Positions 42,450 through 51,291 of a DNA stretch of 64,000 nt are shown here, piece after piece; the first letter of the stretch is position 1, and each line of letters starts with the position of its first letter. Both the position numbers and the translations under genes were made by a program. Origin of the DNA: Marivita sp030148515. Its GTDB lineage: Bacteria > Pseudomonadota > Alphaproteobacteria > Rhodobacterales > Rhodobacteraceae. The notes under the pieces were generated by a model that had not been told where the DNA came from, ran no database searches, and worked only from the letters and a program-made list of their open reading frames with translations. The stretch spans positions 3,596,001-3,660,000 of the forward strand of contig NZ_CP180351.1 in the NCBI RefSeq assembly GCF_048006345.1. Reading direction: 5' to 3'.

Positions 42450-43333
42450 TGGGCGGGACAAGTAGATATACCGGGCTTGTCTACGTCATGCCCTACATCC
42501 TCGGGTTGGTGCTGTTCACAGCCTTTCCCTTCGGTGCCTCGCTCTATCTCAGTTTCACCGATTATGACCTGCTGTCGACGCCAAACTGGGTCGGTTTCGC
42601 GAACTACGAGCGCTTGCTGACAAGTGATCGCATCTTTGAACGTTCGTTGTCGGTGACGTTGCTCTACGTCTTCATGACCGTCCCTTTGAAGCTGACCTTC
42701 GCGCTATTCATCGCGGTGATCCTCAATTACCGACTTCGGGCCATCAACCTGTTCCGCACCGCTTTTTATGTGCCGTCCATCCTTGGCGGGTCTGTCGCCA
42801 TTGCCGTTCTCTGGCGCTACATCTTCGCGGATACTGGCTTGGTGAACATGCTCATCGTCGCCCTTGGGGGCGATCCGGTGAACTGGTTCGGCGACCCGAA
42901 CAACGCGCTGTTCACCATAACCTTGCTGCGCTGTTGGCAGTTCGGGTCCGCCATGGTGATTTTCCTAGCGGCGCTGCAAGCGATCGACAATTCGCTGTAC
43001 GAAGCGGCCTCGATCGATGGGGCGGGCAAATGGCAGATTTTCCGCCACATCACCCTGCCGCTGCTCACGCCGGTGATCTTTTTCAACCTGATCATGCAGA
43101 CCGTGCAGGCCTTTCAGGAATTCAATGGCCCCTACATCATCACCCAAGGCGGGCCGCTGCGATCCACCTACCTGCTGCCTCTCTACATCTATGACAAAGC
43201 GTTCAAGAGCTTTGACATGGGCTATGCCTCGGCCATCGCGTGGATCTTGTTCCTGATCATCATGACCCTGACCCTGATTGCCTTCTGGTCGTCGAAGAAA
43301 TGGGTCTATTACGCCGGCGACAGGAGGGATTGA
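42446..43333 (+). CDS. Sugar ABC transporter permease 1 (MalF/UgpA type)
   Basis: Inner-membrane permease of a carbohydrate ABC importer, 295 aa with six predicted helices. The EAA loop is EAASIDGAGKWQIFRHITLPLLTP, and the N-terminus GLVYVMPYILGLVLFTAFPFGASLYLSF is typical. ATG 42446 overlaps the GH4 stop. With the next permease, ATPase and binding protein it forms a complete importer for the uronate oligosaccharides processed by the flanking hydrolases. The substrate is inferred from the operon. Confidence 0.92.
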   Translation: MMGGTSRYTGLVYVMPYILGLVLFTAFPFGASLYLSFTDYDLLSTPNWVGFANYERLLTSDRIFERSLSVTLLYVFMTVPLKLTFALFIAVILNYRLRAINLFRTAFYVPSILGGSVAIAVLWRYIFADTGLVNMLIVALGGDPVNWFGDPNNALFTITLLRCWQFGSAMVIFLAALQAIDNSLYEAASIDGAGKWQIFRHITLPLLTPVIFFNLIMQTVQAFQEFNGPYIITQGGPLRSTYLLPLYIYDKAFKSFDMGYASAIAWILFLIIMTLTLIAFWSSKKWVYYAGDRRD

Positions 43334-43336
43334 CGC

Positions 43337-44248
43337 ATGACCCTCACGCACACTGTCCCCGCCCCCCATGCCGAAGCCAGCGCGCTGTCCGATTTCGAAC
43401 TCCGCCGCCGTCGTCGTGAAAAGATCGGCGCCGCGATCCGGTATATGATCCTTTGCGCGGTCGGGCTGATCATGCTCTATCCGCTGATCTGGCTGATCGG
43501 AGCCTCGTTCAAGACCAATCAGGAGATGTTCTCAACCGCGTGGTTCTGGCCGTCGAACCCCACATTCCAGGGCTATATCGATGGCTGGGAAACATCGACA
43601 CCCTACACTTTTGGTTGGTTCTTCCTGAACTCGATGTATATCGTGATCCCCAAGGTCATCGGGACCGCAATCTCGTCGACATTGGTGGCCTACGGCTTCG
43701 CGCGGTTCGATTTTCCGGGCAAGAAGGTTCTTTTCGCCATCCTGATCGCGACGCTGCTTTTGCCCGATGTGGTCACCCGCATTCCGCAATACCTGCTGTT
43801 CCGGGAACTGGGCTGGCTCGACACCTATCTGCCGCTTTTCGTTCCGCAATTCCTGGCATGGGAAGCGTTCTTTGTCTTCATGCTGATCCAGTTCATGCGC
43901 TCCATTCCGCGTGACGTGGAAGAAGCCGCGCGGGTCGATGGCGCCAACACGTTTCAGGTTCTCGTCTATGTCGTTGTGCCTATGCTGGCCCCCGCGCTGA
44001 TCTCGGTCTGTCTGTTCCAGTTCATGTGGACAATGAACGACTTCCTTGGTCCGCTGATCTACATCTCGTCGATCGAAAACTATCCTGTCAGCCTTGCGCT
44101 GCGGTTGGCCATCGACACGACCGAGGCGTTCAACTGGAATGAAATCCTTGCCATGACCGTGCTGGCGCTGGCGCCCTCACTGATCGTGTTCTTCCTCGCA
44201 CAGAAATACTTCATCAAGGGCATCTCCACCGGAGGTGTGAAAGGCTGA
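43337..44248 (+). CDS. Sugar ABC transporter permease 2 (MalG/UgpE type)
   Basis: Second inner-membrane permease, 303 aa, six helices. It has a cytoplasmic N-terminal tail, PLIWLIGASFKTNQEMF, YGFARFDFPGKKVLFAIL, and the EAA loop EEAARVDGANTFQVLVYVVVPMLAPAL. It lies 3 bp after permease 1 and its stop overlaps the ATPase start (GATGG at 44247). It forms a heterodimer with permease 1. Confidence 0.92.
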   Translation: MTLTHTVPAPHAEASALSDFELRRRRREKIGAAIRYMILCAVGLIMLYPLIWLIGASFKTNQEMFSTAWFWPSNPTFQGYIDGWETSTPYTFGWFFLNSMYIVIPKVIGTAISSTLVAYGFARFDFPGKKVLFAILIATLLLPDVVTRIPQYLLFRELGWLDTYLPLFVPQFLAWEAFFVFMLIQFMRSIPRDVEEAARVDGANTFQVLVYVVVPMLAPALISVCLFQFMWTMNDFLGPLIYISSIENYPVSLALRLAIDTTEAFNWNEILAMTVLALAPSLIVFFLAQKYFIKGISTGGVKG

Positions 44249-45375
44249 TGGCTGAACTTCAACTCAAGTCGGTGGAAAAAGTCTATGGTGGCGGCTTCAA
44301 GGCGCTGCACGGCATTGATCTGCATGTCGCAGAAGGCGAATTCATGGTTCTTGTCGGCCCGTCCGGCTGCGCCAAGTCCACCACGCTGCGGATGATCGCA
44401 GGACTCGAAAGCGTTTCAAGTGGCGAAATCTGGATCGGTGATCGCCTGGTCAACGAACTTGTTCCCGGCAAACGCGGCATCGCGATGGTGTTCCAGAATT
44501 ACGCGCTTTACCCGCATATGAAGGTGACCAAGAACCTGTCTTTCGGCTTGAAACTGCGCGGGGAGACCAAAGACCGGATCAATACCGCGACAGCACGTGT
44601 GTCCGGCCTGCTCGAAATCGAGGAACTGCTCGACCGTTTGCCCAAGCAATTGTCCGGTGGACAGGCGCAGCGTGTTGCGGTGGGTCGTGCGCTGATCAAA
44701 AGCCCCGAGGTTTTCCTGTTCGACGAACCGCTGTCCAACCTCGATGCAAAACTCCGAGCGGCGATGCGGGTGCGGATCACTGACCTGCACAAGCGCCTTA
44801 AGGACGAAGGACGCCCGGCCACAGTTGTCTATGTCACCCATGATCAGGTCGAAGCAATGACAATGGGTGACCGCATCTGCGTGATGAAAGAAGGGCAGAT
44901 CATGCAGGTGGCGGATCCCACCACGCTCTATGAGCAGCCCGCAAATGCCTTTGTGGCCGGGTTCATCGGGATGCCCGAGATGAACCTTGTGCCCGCTGTT
45001 CTGACTTGGACCGACGGTGTGCCCGTGCTGACCCTGGAAGGGCAGAGCATCACCGTGACCGATGGTCTGGCGCATCGCCTCTCCGGTGGCGACATGCCGG
45101 TCACGATGGGCATCCGCCCCCAGCACCTCACGACCTGCGCACCCGACGCACCTGGCGCTCTGACCGGAGAGATCGTGACGGTCGAGTTCATGGGACATGA
45201 AGTCAATCTGCATGTGCGCATCGGTGATGAAACGCTCATCGCCGTTGCGCCAACCGAAGTGATGAAGGCCCGACCCGCGCGCGGCGAACGGATTGGGCTC
45301 AGACCAGATGGCCGCCGCATGCACCTTTTCGACGTCATCAGCGAGGCGAACATCTCGCTTGGCGCACAAGACTGA
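44248..45375 (+). CDS. Sugar ABC transporter ATP-binding protein (UgpC/MsmK type)
   Basis: The 375-aa ATPase of the carbohydrate importer. Walker A is VGPSGCAKSTTLRMIAGLE (Ala replaces the more common Gly before Lys in GCxKST), the signature LSGGQAQRVAVGRAL, Walker B VFLFDEPLSNLD and the switch His YVTHDQVEAMTM. The C-terminal TOBE/OB region (after residue 240) includes GIRPQHL and VEFMGHEVNLHV. ATPases of this type can serve several importers. Confidence 0.93.
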   Translation: MAELQLKSVEKVYGGGFKALHGIDLHVAEGEFMVLVGPSGCAKSTTLRMIAGLESVSSGEIWIGDRLVNELVPGKRGIAMVFQNYALYPHMKVTKNLSFGLKLRGETKDRINTATARVSGLLEIEELLDRLPKQLSGGQAQRVAVGRALIKSPEVFLFDEPLSNLDAKLRAAMRVRITDLHKRLKDEGRPATVVYVTHDQVEAMTMGDRICVMKEGQIMQVADPTTLYEQPANAFVAGFIGMPEMNLVPAVLTWTDGVPVLTLEGQSITVTDGLAHRLSGGDMPVTMGIRPQHLTTCAPDAPGALTGEIVTVEFMGHEVNLHVRIGDETLIAVAPTEVMKARPARGERIGLRPDGRRMHLFDVISEANISLGAQD

Positions 45376-45393
45376 TCATCAAGGGAGGACGTG

Positions 45394-46656
45394 ATGACAC
45401 AACTTATGAAACCCCTGGCACTGGCTTTGTCGACGACTGCGCTTTGCGGCATCGCACAAGCTGAAGAGCTACGGATGAGCTGGTGGGGCGGAGACAGCCG
45501 CCACGAGGCAACCCAAGCCGCGCTAAAGGCCTGTGGCGAACGGCACGGCCATACCATTTCGCCGGAATTCACGGGATTCAGCGGCCATTTCGAACGTTTG
45601 GCAACTCAGATCGCGGGTGGTACCGAACCTGACATCATGCAGGTCAACTGGCCGTGGCTGCCGATCTTCTCGGCAGACGGATCGCGCTTTGCCGACCTGA
45701 ACGCGCTTTCGGGCATCATCGACCTGTCGAACTGGAGCGCGGAACAGCTGGAGGCCGGTACGATGAATGGCAAGCTCAATGGCTTGCCCGTGTCCACGAC
45801 GGCGCGCCTGTTTGCTTTCAACCCGACGGCTTGGGAAAGGGCAGGATTGGACCTGCCGACGACATGGGACGATCTGGTGGCCGCCGGACCCGTGTTCCGC
45901 GACAAGCTGGGTGAAGACTATTACCCCTTTGAAGGTGCCGCACTCGACGCGACGCTGTTGGTTACGCTTTACGGTACCCAGATGACGGGTCGTCCGTTGA
46001 TCGACCCGGTCAGCAACGAAATTGTCTGGACCATGGAAGAGCTCACATCAGCAATCGAGTTCTACAAGACGCTGGTCGACAATCATGTTGTTCCCTCATG
46101 GGAAAAGGTTGCGGCCGCAGGCAACGTGCCGTTGCATGAAAGCCCCGATTGGACGGAAGGGCGTATCGGCGGCACCTACCAGTGGGATACCACATACTTC
46201 AAAATCTCGGACCCGATGGCCGAAGGGGAAGAGCTGGTCTACACCGCGATGCTGTCGCAGGAGGGGCAGAAGACCCAAGGCATCTATCGCAAGGCGTCCA
46301 TGGTGTTTGCGATCTCGGCCAATACCGAGCATCCCGACGCCGCCGCGCAGATCGTGAACTGTCTGATGAACGAAGATACCGGCGTGGCCGCGCTCGGGTC
46401 CACCCGTGGGGTTCCCGCCTCGACGGCTGCTCGTGAGATGCTGATGGCTGCAGGCGGTATCAACGACATCCAGATTGAGGCGCAGAACCGCGTGCTGGAG
46501 GGCGAAGGTCCGGCCATTCACCCGTTCATGGAGCATCCCGATGTGCGATCCGCGATGATCGACGCGCTTGAGATGTTTGCCTACGGCCGCATCGATGCCG
46601 CCACCGCTGCCGATGAGATGATGATCGGAATCGAAGCTGTCTTGGCCGACATCTGA
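45394..46656 (+). CDS. Extracellular sugar-binding protein of the ABC importer
   Basis: A family 1 solute-binding protein, 420 aa, with signal peptide MTQLMKPLALALSTTALCGIAQA before EELRMSWWGGDSRH. The fold is shown by QIAGGTEPDIMQVNWPWLPIF, NGLPVSTTARLFAFNPTAWERAGLDLPTTWDD, and a C-terminal helical lobe. GGGAGG lies 5 bp before ATG 45394, so a GTG one codon earlier (2-bp spacing) is less likely. It binds the oligosaccharide in the periplasm for the permease pair; ligand inferred as a galacturonan or rhamnogalacturonan fragment. Confidence 0.92.
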   Translation: MTQLMKPLALALSTTALCGIAQAEELRMSWWGGDSRHEATQAALKACGERHGHTISPEFTGFSGHFERLATQIAGGTEPDIMQVNWPWLPIFSADGSRFADLNALSGIIDLSNWSAEQLEAGTMNGKLNGLPVSTTARLFAFNPTAWERAGLDLPTTWDDLVAAGPVFRDKLGEDYYPFEGAALDATLLVTLYGTQMTGRPLIDPVSNEIVWTMEELTSAIEFYKTLVDNHVVPSWEKVAAAGNVPLHESPDWTEGRIGGTYQWDTTYFKISDPMAEGEELVYTAMLSQEGQKTQGIYRKASMVFAISANTEHPDAAAQIVNCLMNEDTGVAALGSTRGVPASTAAREMLMAAGGINDIQIEAQNRVLEGEGPAIHPFMEHPDVRSAMIDALEMFAYGRIDAATAADEMMIGIEAVLADI

Positions 46657-46679
46657 TGCGGCGTTGAGCATGAAACCGA

Positions 46680-46706
46680 CGGGCCAGTGCCTTGGTATCT
46701 GGCCCG
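46680..46706 (+). other. Hairpin between binding-protein and polygalacturonase genes
   Basis: CGGGCCAG (46680-46687) pairs perfectly with CTGGCCCG (46699-46706) around an 11-base loop in the 63-bp intercistronic gap. No T-run follows. Such hairpins after binding-protein genes often stabilise the upstream mRNA or partly terminate it, giving more binding protein than downstream enzymes. Confidence 0.65.
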
Positions 46707-46719
46707 TCCCAGACCGAAT

Positions 46720-48252
46720 ATGACCATGACAACACCCATCCGGATTCTTGCGGCCACGCCACGGTCGGCCGTCGCCTTGCTTGCGCCCAAAGTGCAGCGC
46801 TACTGGCTTGACCGGCCGGTCAAGTGGGCTGTGACCCGCCGCGACCGGAGCGTTGTGGACAGTGGCGACGCTGTAGCGGTACCGCTGTTTCTTGATGGGC
46901 TTGAGCCGGGGGAGGATTACAGGCTCGCAACCGATTTGGGCGAAGTGGCGTTCCGCACACCTGTATGCTCTGGTCAGATCGATGTGACTGAGTATGGCGC
47001 CATCCCTGACGGGACAGACGCGACCGAGGCGTTTGTTCGCGTCATCGAGGCATTGCCTCTCGGAGGCACCCTGTATGTCCCACCGGGGCGGTTCATTACC
47101 GGGCCGCTCTTTCTGCGCTCGGATATGGTATTACACTTGGCCGAGGGTGCCGAACTGGCCGCGCGAGCGGACCGCATCGGGTGGCCGATCCTTCCCGCAC
47201 GCGATACGGCAGGCCGGGTCCTCGGCACCTGGGAGGGGCTGCCAGACGCCTCTCACGCCGCCCTGCTTACTGCCATCGATTGCCAAAACCTCGCCATAAC
47301 CGGGCGCGGCGTGATCGACGGTGGCGGATCACGTGGTGACTGGTGGACATGGCCCAAGGACACCCGCGATGGCGCTCGCAGAGCCCGCACGGTGTTCCTG
47401 TCGCGGTGTCGAGACGTGACCTTCACTGGCGTGACGATCCGGAATTCGCCGTCCTGGACTGTTCATCCGCACCTGTCCGAGGAGCTGATCTTCGCCGCAC
47501 TTGCGATAGAAAGCCCCTCCAACAGCCCAAACACCGATGGGCTGAATCCTGAAAGTTGCCGCAGAGTGACGATCGCGGGGTTGCGCATCAGTGTTGGCGA
47601 CGATTGCATCGCGATCAAGTCAGGCAAGCGGGGGCCCATCACCGATGAACCGACTGACGACCATCTGGCCCCAACCCGCAACGTGACTGTTGAAAATTGC
47701 CTGCTGGAACTTGGCCATGGCGCCGTGGTGCTCGGCTCTGAGATGAGCGGCGACATCACTGACGTGACCATCGCACGCTGCGACTTCGTCGGCACTGACC
47801 GCGGTCTACGGATCAAGACGCGGCGTGGCCGCGGTGGGCTGGTCGCGCGCATTGCGATGACAGATGTGGTGATGCAGGACGTGGCAACTCCGCTTGCCAT
47901 CAACGCTTTCTATTTCTGTGATGCCGATGGTCGCTCCGAAGCGGTGCAATCGCGCGACCCCGCCGCTCTAGGGCAGGGCACGCCCCGCATTGCCGACATC
48001 ACCGTCGAGAATGTGATTGCCCGGGACGCCACATTGGTTGGAGTTGCTGTTCTCGGGTTGCCTGAAGCGCATGTGACCGGTGTCATCCTGCGGCGGTTTG
48101 CAGTGGGGTTCCGAGAGGATGCAAAGCCTGACATTCCGCTGATGGCCGAAGGCGTTCCGGCCATGCTTCACATTCCGCTGTTTTCGGAATGCGCCGAGAT
48201 CGTCGGCGACATCGACATCCTTCCCGCTGTCAAGGAGATCGCCCCGTGCTGA
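46720..48252 (+). CDS. GH28 polygalacturonase-like glycosidase, intracellular
   Basis: Hydrolyses alpha-1,4-galacturonosyl (or rhamnogalacturonan) links. The 510-aa protein has an N-terminal fibronectin-like module (about 12-85), the start of the beta-helix VTEYGAIPDGTDATEAF, and all GH28 catalytic motifs: SPNTDGLNPESC (catalytic Asp), VGDDCIAIKSGK (Asp pair), GHGAVVLGSEMSG (His) and RGLRIKTRRGRGG. No signal peptide is seen, so it should act in the cytoplasm on imported oligomers, as exo-enzymes of this class do. The start is uncertain (GTG 46687, ATG 46720 or 46726). Its end overlaps GH105 by 7 bp. Confidence 0.9.
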   Translation: MTMTTPIRILAATPRSAVALLAPKVQRYWLDRPVKWAVTRRDRSVVDSGDAVAVPLFLDGLEPGEDYRLATDLGEVAFRTPVCSGQIDVTEYGAIPDGTDATEAFVRVIEALPLGGTLYVPPGRFITGPLFLRSDMVLHLAEGAELAARADRIGWPILPARDTAGRVLGTWEGLPDASHAALLTAIDCQNLAITGRGVIDGGGSRGDWWTWPKDTRDGARRARTVFLSRCRDVTFTGVTIRNSPSWTVHPHLSEELIFAALAIESPSNSPNTDGLNPESCRRVTIAGLRISVGDDCIAIKSGKRGPITDEPTDDHLAPTRNVTVENCLLELGHGAVVLGSEMSGDITDVTIARCDFVGTDRGLRIKTRRGRGGLVARIAMTDVVMQDVATPLAINAFYFCDADGRSEAVQSRDPAALGQGTPRIADITVENVIARDATLVGVAVLGLPEAHVTGVILRRFAVGFREDAKPDIPLMAEGVPAMLHIPLFSECAEIVGDIDILPAVKEIAPC

Positions 48253-49340
48253 CCGAATTCTTTGCGGGATATGTCGCCGCTTATCAGCCTTACAAGAACG
48301 GCGGTTGGTGTTACGAGGACGGCTGCATTTACCGAGGATTGGAGTTGCTTCATCGCGGTTCGGAACAGGACCGTTGGCTGGCCGAATTGCGCCGCCTCCT
48401 GGACCAGCAGGTCACGGCCAGTGGCGCGCTTTTGGGCTATGAACCGTCGGACTACAATATCGACAACATCCTCCCCGGCCGCGCTCTGCTGTTCATGGCC
48501 GCCGAGACCGGAGAGGAACGATACGCCATTGCCGCAGACGCCATTGCTGCGCAGCTCGAAACACATCCTCGGACCCGGTCTGGTGTCTATTGGCACAAGC
48601 TGCGGTACCCTTGGCAGATCTGGCTTGATGGCCTCTACATGGCGCATCCCTTCCAGATCGAATACGGACTGACCCGTGGTCGCCCGGATCTGGTTGCTGA
48701 TAGCCTGAGGCAGATATCGTTGGCTCTCGACGCGACATTCGAGCCCGCCACCGGTCTTTATGTGCATGCCTATGACGAGGCGCGCAGGCAGGATTGGGCT
48801 GACCCGGAAACCGGCCGATCCCGCGCGCACTGGGCGCGTGCCTTGGGCTGGCTTGCGATGAGTCTTGTCGATGTGGCCGATCTGACCGGATCGCAGGTTT
48901 TCGAACCGCTGGCAGCCCGCAGCCGCGCCCTGTTCGACCGGCTTTTGGACCTTCGGCAACCCGGGGGGCTGTGGTTGCAGGTGATTGACCAGCCAGAACT
49001 GACGGGAAATTTCCCAGAAACATCCAGTTCAGCGATGATCGCCTATGCTCTCAACAAGGCGAGCGCGCTTGGGTTGGCGTCGCCGCCAGACCACCTCATA
49101 CTGGACGTGCTGCGTGAAAGCCTCCGGCCAAAACCCGGCGGCGGCGTCGAGATGGCGGACATTTGCGAGGTGGCCGGTCTTGGCCGTTATGAGTCCCGAT
49201 ATCGGGATGGCTCACCCGCCTATTACCTGACCGAAGCGCGGGTGAGTGACGATGCCAAGGGCGTCGGTCCTTTGATGATGTGCGGCGCGGCTCTCGGGGC
49301 CGCTCAGGGTATGGCCATTTCTGCGCGGAACGCGGGTTAA
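48246..49340 (+). CDS. GH105 unsaturated rhamnogalacturonyl hydrolase (YteR/RhiN-like)
   Basis: Removes the 4,5-unsaturated galacturonyl residue from oligosaccharides made by pectin or rhamnogalacturonan lyases. The 364-aa (alpha/alpha)6-barrel protein shows GYEPSDYNIDNILPGRALLFMA, the region WLDGLYMAHPFQIEYG containing the catalytic Asp, RSRAHWARALGWLAMSLVDV, GLWLQVIDQPELTGNFPETSSSAMIAYALNKA and the C-terminal VGPLMMCGAALGAAQ. It starts at GTG 48246 inside the end of the GH28 gene (GTGCTGA), so translation is coupled. No signal peptide. Last gene of the operon. Confidence 0.9.
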   Translation: MLTEFFAGYVAAYQPYKNGGWCYEDGCIYRGLELLHRGSEQDRWLAELRRLLDQQVTASGALLGYEPSDYNIDNILPGRALLFMAAETGEERYAIAADAIAAQLETHPRTRSGVYWHKLRYPWQIWLDGLYMAHPFQIEYGLTRGRPDLVADSLRQISLALDATFEPATGLYVHAYDEARRQDWADPETGRSRAHWARALGWLAMSLVDVADLTGSQVFEPLAARSRALFDRLLDLRQPGGLWLQVIDQPELTGNFPETSSSAMIAYALNKASALGLASPPDHLILDVLRESLRPKPGGGVEMADICEVAGLGRYESRYRDGSPAYYLTEARVSDDAKGVGPLMMCGAALGAAQGMAISARNAG

Positions 49341-49602
49341 TCGTCAGCGCTGCTGTCTTGGACTGGTCTTGGGGATCAGCCTCTAATCATAGGCTGCCAC
49401 CTCCCGCTTCGGTGCGGCGGCCAAACGCAGCCGGCTTCAACGCTCGGTTTTGCCCGACATAGGCACTCTTTTTTCAAAGTTTACCAAAACTTTCGCAGCA
49501 CGAGCAAATTTGCACATTGACGCAAATGCAAAAAATATTCACCTTGGTAAAAAACAGCTTGGGACCGGAAGAGTCCATCTGTGAACGGGGGAACCATTGA
49601 AA
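49341..49602. other. Intergenic region between the pectin block and formate dehydrogenase
   Basis: 262 bp without a gene. The second half is A/T-rich and holds palindromes that look like a control region for the formate dehydrogenase operon (see 49504). I found no copy of the tRNA-Thr 3' end here by eye, so no right attachment site is identified. Confidence 0.6.
49504..49532. promoter_or_regulatory. Palindromes upstream of formate dehydrogenase genes
   Basis: A perfect palindrome GCAAATTTGC (49504-49513) overlaps an inverted repeat TTTGCA (49509-49514) N12 TGCAAA (49527-49532). The sites lie 70-100 bp upstream of the fds start, a plausible operator position; the binding protein is unknown. 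Confidence 0.45.
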
Positions 49603-51288
49603 ATGGCGCTTGATGAACGCAAAGGTGTCTGGAAGTCTGGCAAAGGCAAAGGGCGTCATACGCCCAAAGGTCGCCAGTTGGATGACCAGGCATGGAGCGA
49701 TGTCAGAGCGCTGCTTGAGGGAAAAAGCCTCGCTCGCGACCTGTTGATCGAACACCTGCACCTCATTCAAGACACGTATGGGCACCTTTCTGCCGCACAT
49801 CTCCGCGCGCTTGCAGAAGAGATGCGTCTGTCGATGGCCGAGGTCTATGAGGTGGCCACCTTCTATGCCCATTTCGATGTCGTCAAAGAAGATGAAGCGC
49901 CGCCGCCCGCTTTGACAATTCGGGTGTGTGATTCCCTGTCCTGTGAAATGGCAGGCGCACAACAGCTCAAGGCGGCACTTGAGGATGGGCTTGATCCTGC
50001 AAAGGTGCGTGTGCTTCGTGCGCCGTGCATGGGCCGCTGCGACACAGCACCTGTTCTCGAACTGGGCCACAACCATATTGATCACGCGACACCGGAGAAG
50101 GTGAAAGCCGCGATAGAGGCCGGTGACACCCATGCGCATATCCCGGTTTATGAAACCTTCGCGTCATACGCGGCGGATGGTGGCTATGAGACGTTAAAAG
50201 ACCTTCGCGCGACCGGTGATTGGGAGGCCGTGCAAGAGACTGTTCTGGCATCTGGTCTGCGCGGGCTTGGCGGTGCAGGCTTTCCGTCGGGCAAGAAATG
50301 GGGCTTTGTGCGTGCCAATCCGGGGCCGCGTTACTTGGCTGTGAACGGCGATGAAGGCGAACCGGGCACGTTCAAAGACCGCCACTACCTTGAACGTACA
50401 CCGCATCTTTTTCTCGAAGGCATGCTGATTGCGGCTTGGGCTGTCGAGGCCGAAACCTGTTTTATTTACATGCGCGACGAGTACCCGGCGGTGCTGCACA
50501 TCTTGCGAACCGAGATCGAAGCGCTTGAGGCCGCGGGCATCGTGGCCCCCGGATATATCGACCTGCGCCGCGGTGCAGGGGCCTATATCTGCGGCGAAGA
50601 AAGCGCCATGATCGAAAGCATCGAAGGCAAACGCGGTCTGCCCCGCCACCGCCCTCCTTTCGTGGCGCAGGTGGGCATCTTTGGCCGGCCAACGCTCGTT
50701 CACAATGTCGAAACGCTTTACTGGGTTGCGCGGGTGTGCCGTGACGGACCCGAGCTTCTGACAAGCGTTGAAAAGAACGGTCGCAAAGGTCTGCGAAGCT
50801 ATTCGATCTCGGGTCGTGTGACAGCTCCGGGTGTCTATCTGCTGCCTGCAGGGTCGACGATCATGGACCTGATTGATGCCGCTGGCGGCATGATCGAGGG
50901 GCATGTCTTCAAAGCCTATCAACCGGGTGGACCATCCGCCGGGTTGCTACCCGCCTCCATCAATGACGTGCCCATGGATTTCGATACGCTGCAAGCACAC
51001 AGCACGTTCATAGGGTCGGCTGCAATTGTGATCCTCAGCGACCACGACAAGGCGCGGGATGCCGCCCTGAACATGCTGCGCTTCTTTGAGGATGAAAGCT
51101 GCGGTCAGTGTACGCCCTGCCGGGTCGGCTGCGAAAAGGCGGTCAAGCTGATGCAGGCGGATAAGTGGAACACGACGCTTCTCGAAGAGCTGAGCCAGGC
51201 GATGGTCGATGCTTCGATCTGCGGATTGGGGCAGGCTGCACCAAATCCGATCAGGCTCACGATCAAGCATTTTGCGGATGAGGTGTAA
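49603..51288 (+). CDS. NAD-dependent formate dehydrogenase, fused gamma-beta subunit (FdsG-FdsB)
   Basis: Electron-transfer subunit that passes electrons from FdsA to NAD+. At 561 aa it joins two modules. The first 160 residues are NuoE/FdsG-like, with a [2Fe-2S] set CDSLSC and CMGRC. The rest is NuoF/FdsB-like, with the FMN/NADH site GLRGLGGAGFPSGKKW, NGDEGEPGTFKDRHYLE, GAYICGEESAMIESIEGKRGLPRHRPP and the [4Fe-4S] cysteines in ESCGQCTPCRVGCEKAV. ATG 49603 is chosen; a TTG at 49597 is closer to the GGGGGA box. FdsA follows 3 bp later. No fdhD or fdsD gene is adjacent. Confidence 0.92.
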   Translation: MALDERKGVWKSGKGKGRHTPKGRQLDDQAWSDVRALLEGKSLARDLLIEHLHLIQDTYGHLSAAHLRALAEEMRLSMAEVYEVATFYAHFDVVKEDEAPPPALTIRVCDSLSCEMAGAQQLKAALEDGLDPAKVRVLRAPCMGRCDTAPVLELGHNHIDHATPEKVKAAIEAGDTHAHIPVYETFASYAADGGYETLKDLRATGDWEAVQETVLASGLRGLGGAGFPSGKKWGFVRANPGPRYLAVNGDEGEPGTFKDRHYLERTPHLFLEGMLIAAWAVEAETCFIYMRDEYPAVLHILRTEIEALEAAGIVAPGYIDLRRGAGAYICGEESAMIESIEGKRGLPRHRPPFVAQVGIFGRPTLVHNVETLYWVARVCRDGPELLTSVEKNGRKGLRSYSISGRVTAPGVYLLPAGSTIMDLIDAAGGMIEGHVFKAYQPGGPSAGLLPASINDVPMDFDTLQAHSTFIGSAAIVILSDHDKARDAALNMLRFFEDESCGQCTPCRVGCEKAVKLMQADKWNTTLLEELSQAMVDASICGLGQAAPNPIRLTIKHFADEV

Positions 51289-51291
51289 GGC

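Noticed and set aside
49341..49602. Right-hand attachment site for a tRNA-Thr island
   Set aside because: No copy of the tRNA 3' end was found here by eye, so no att site is claimed.
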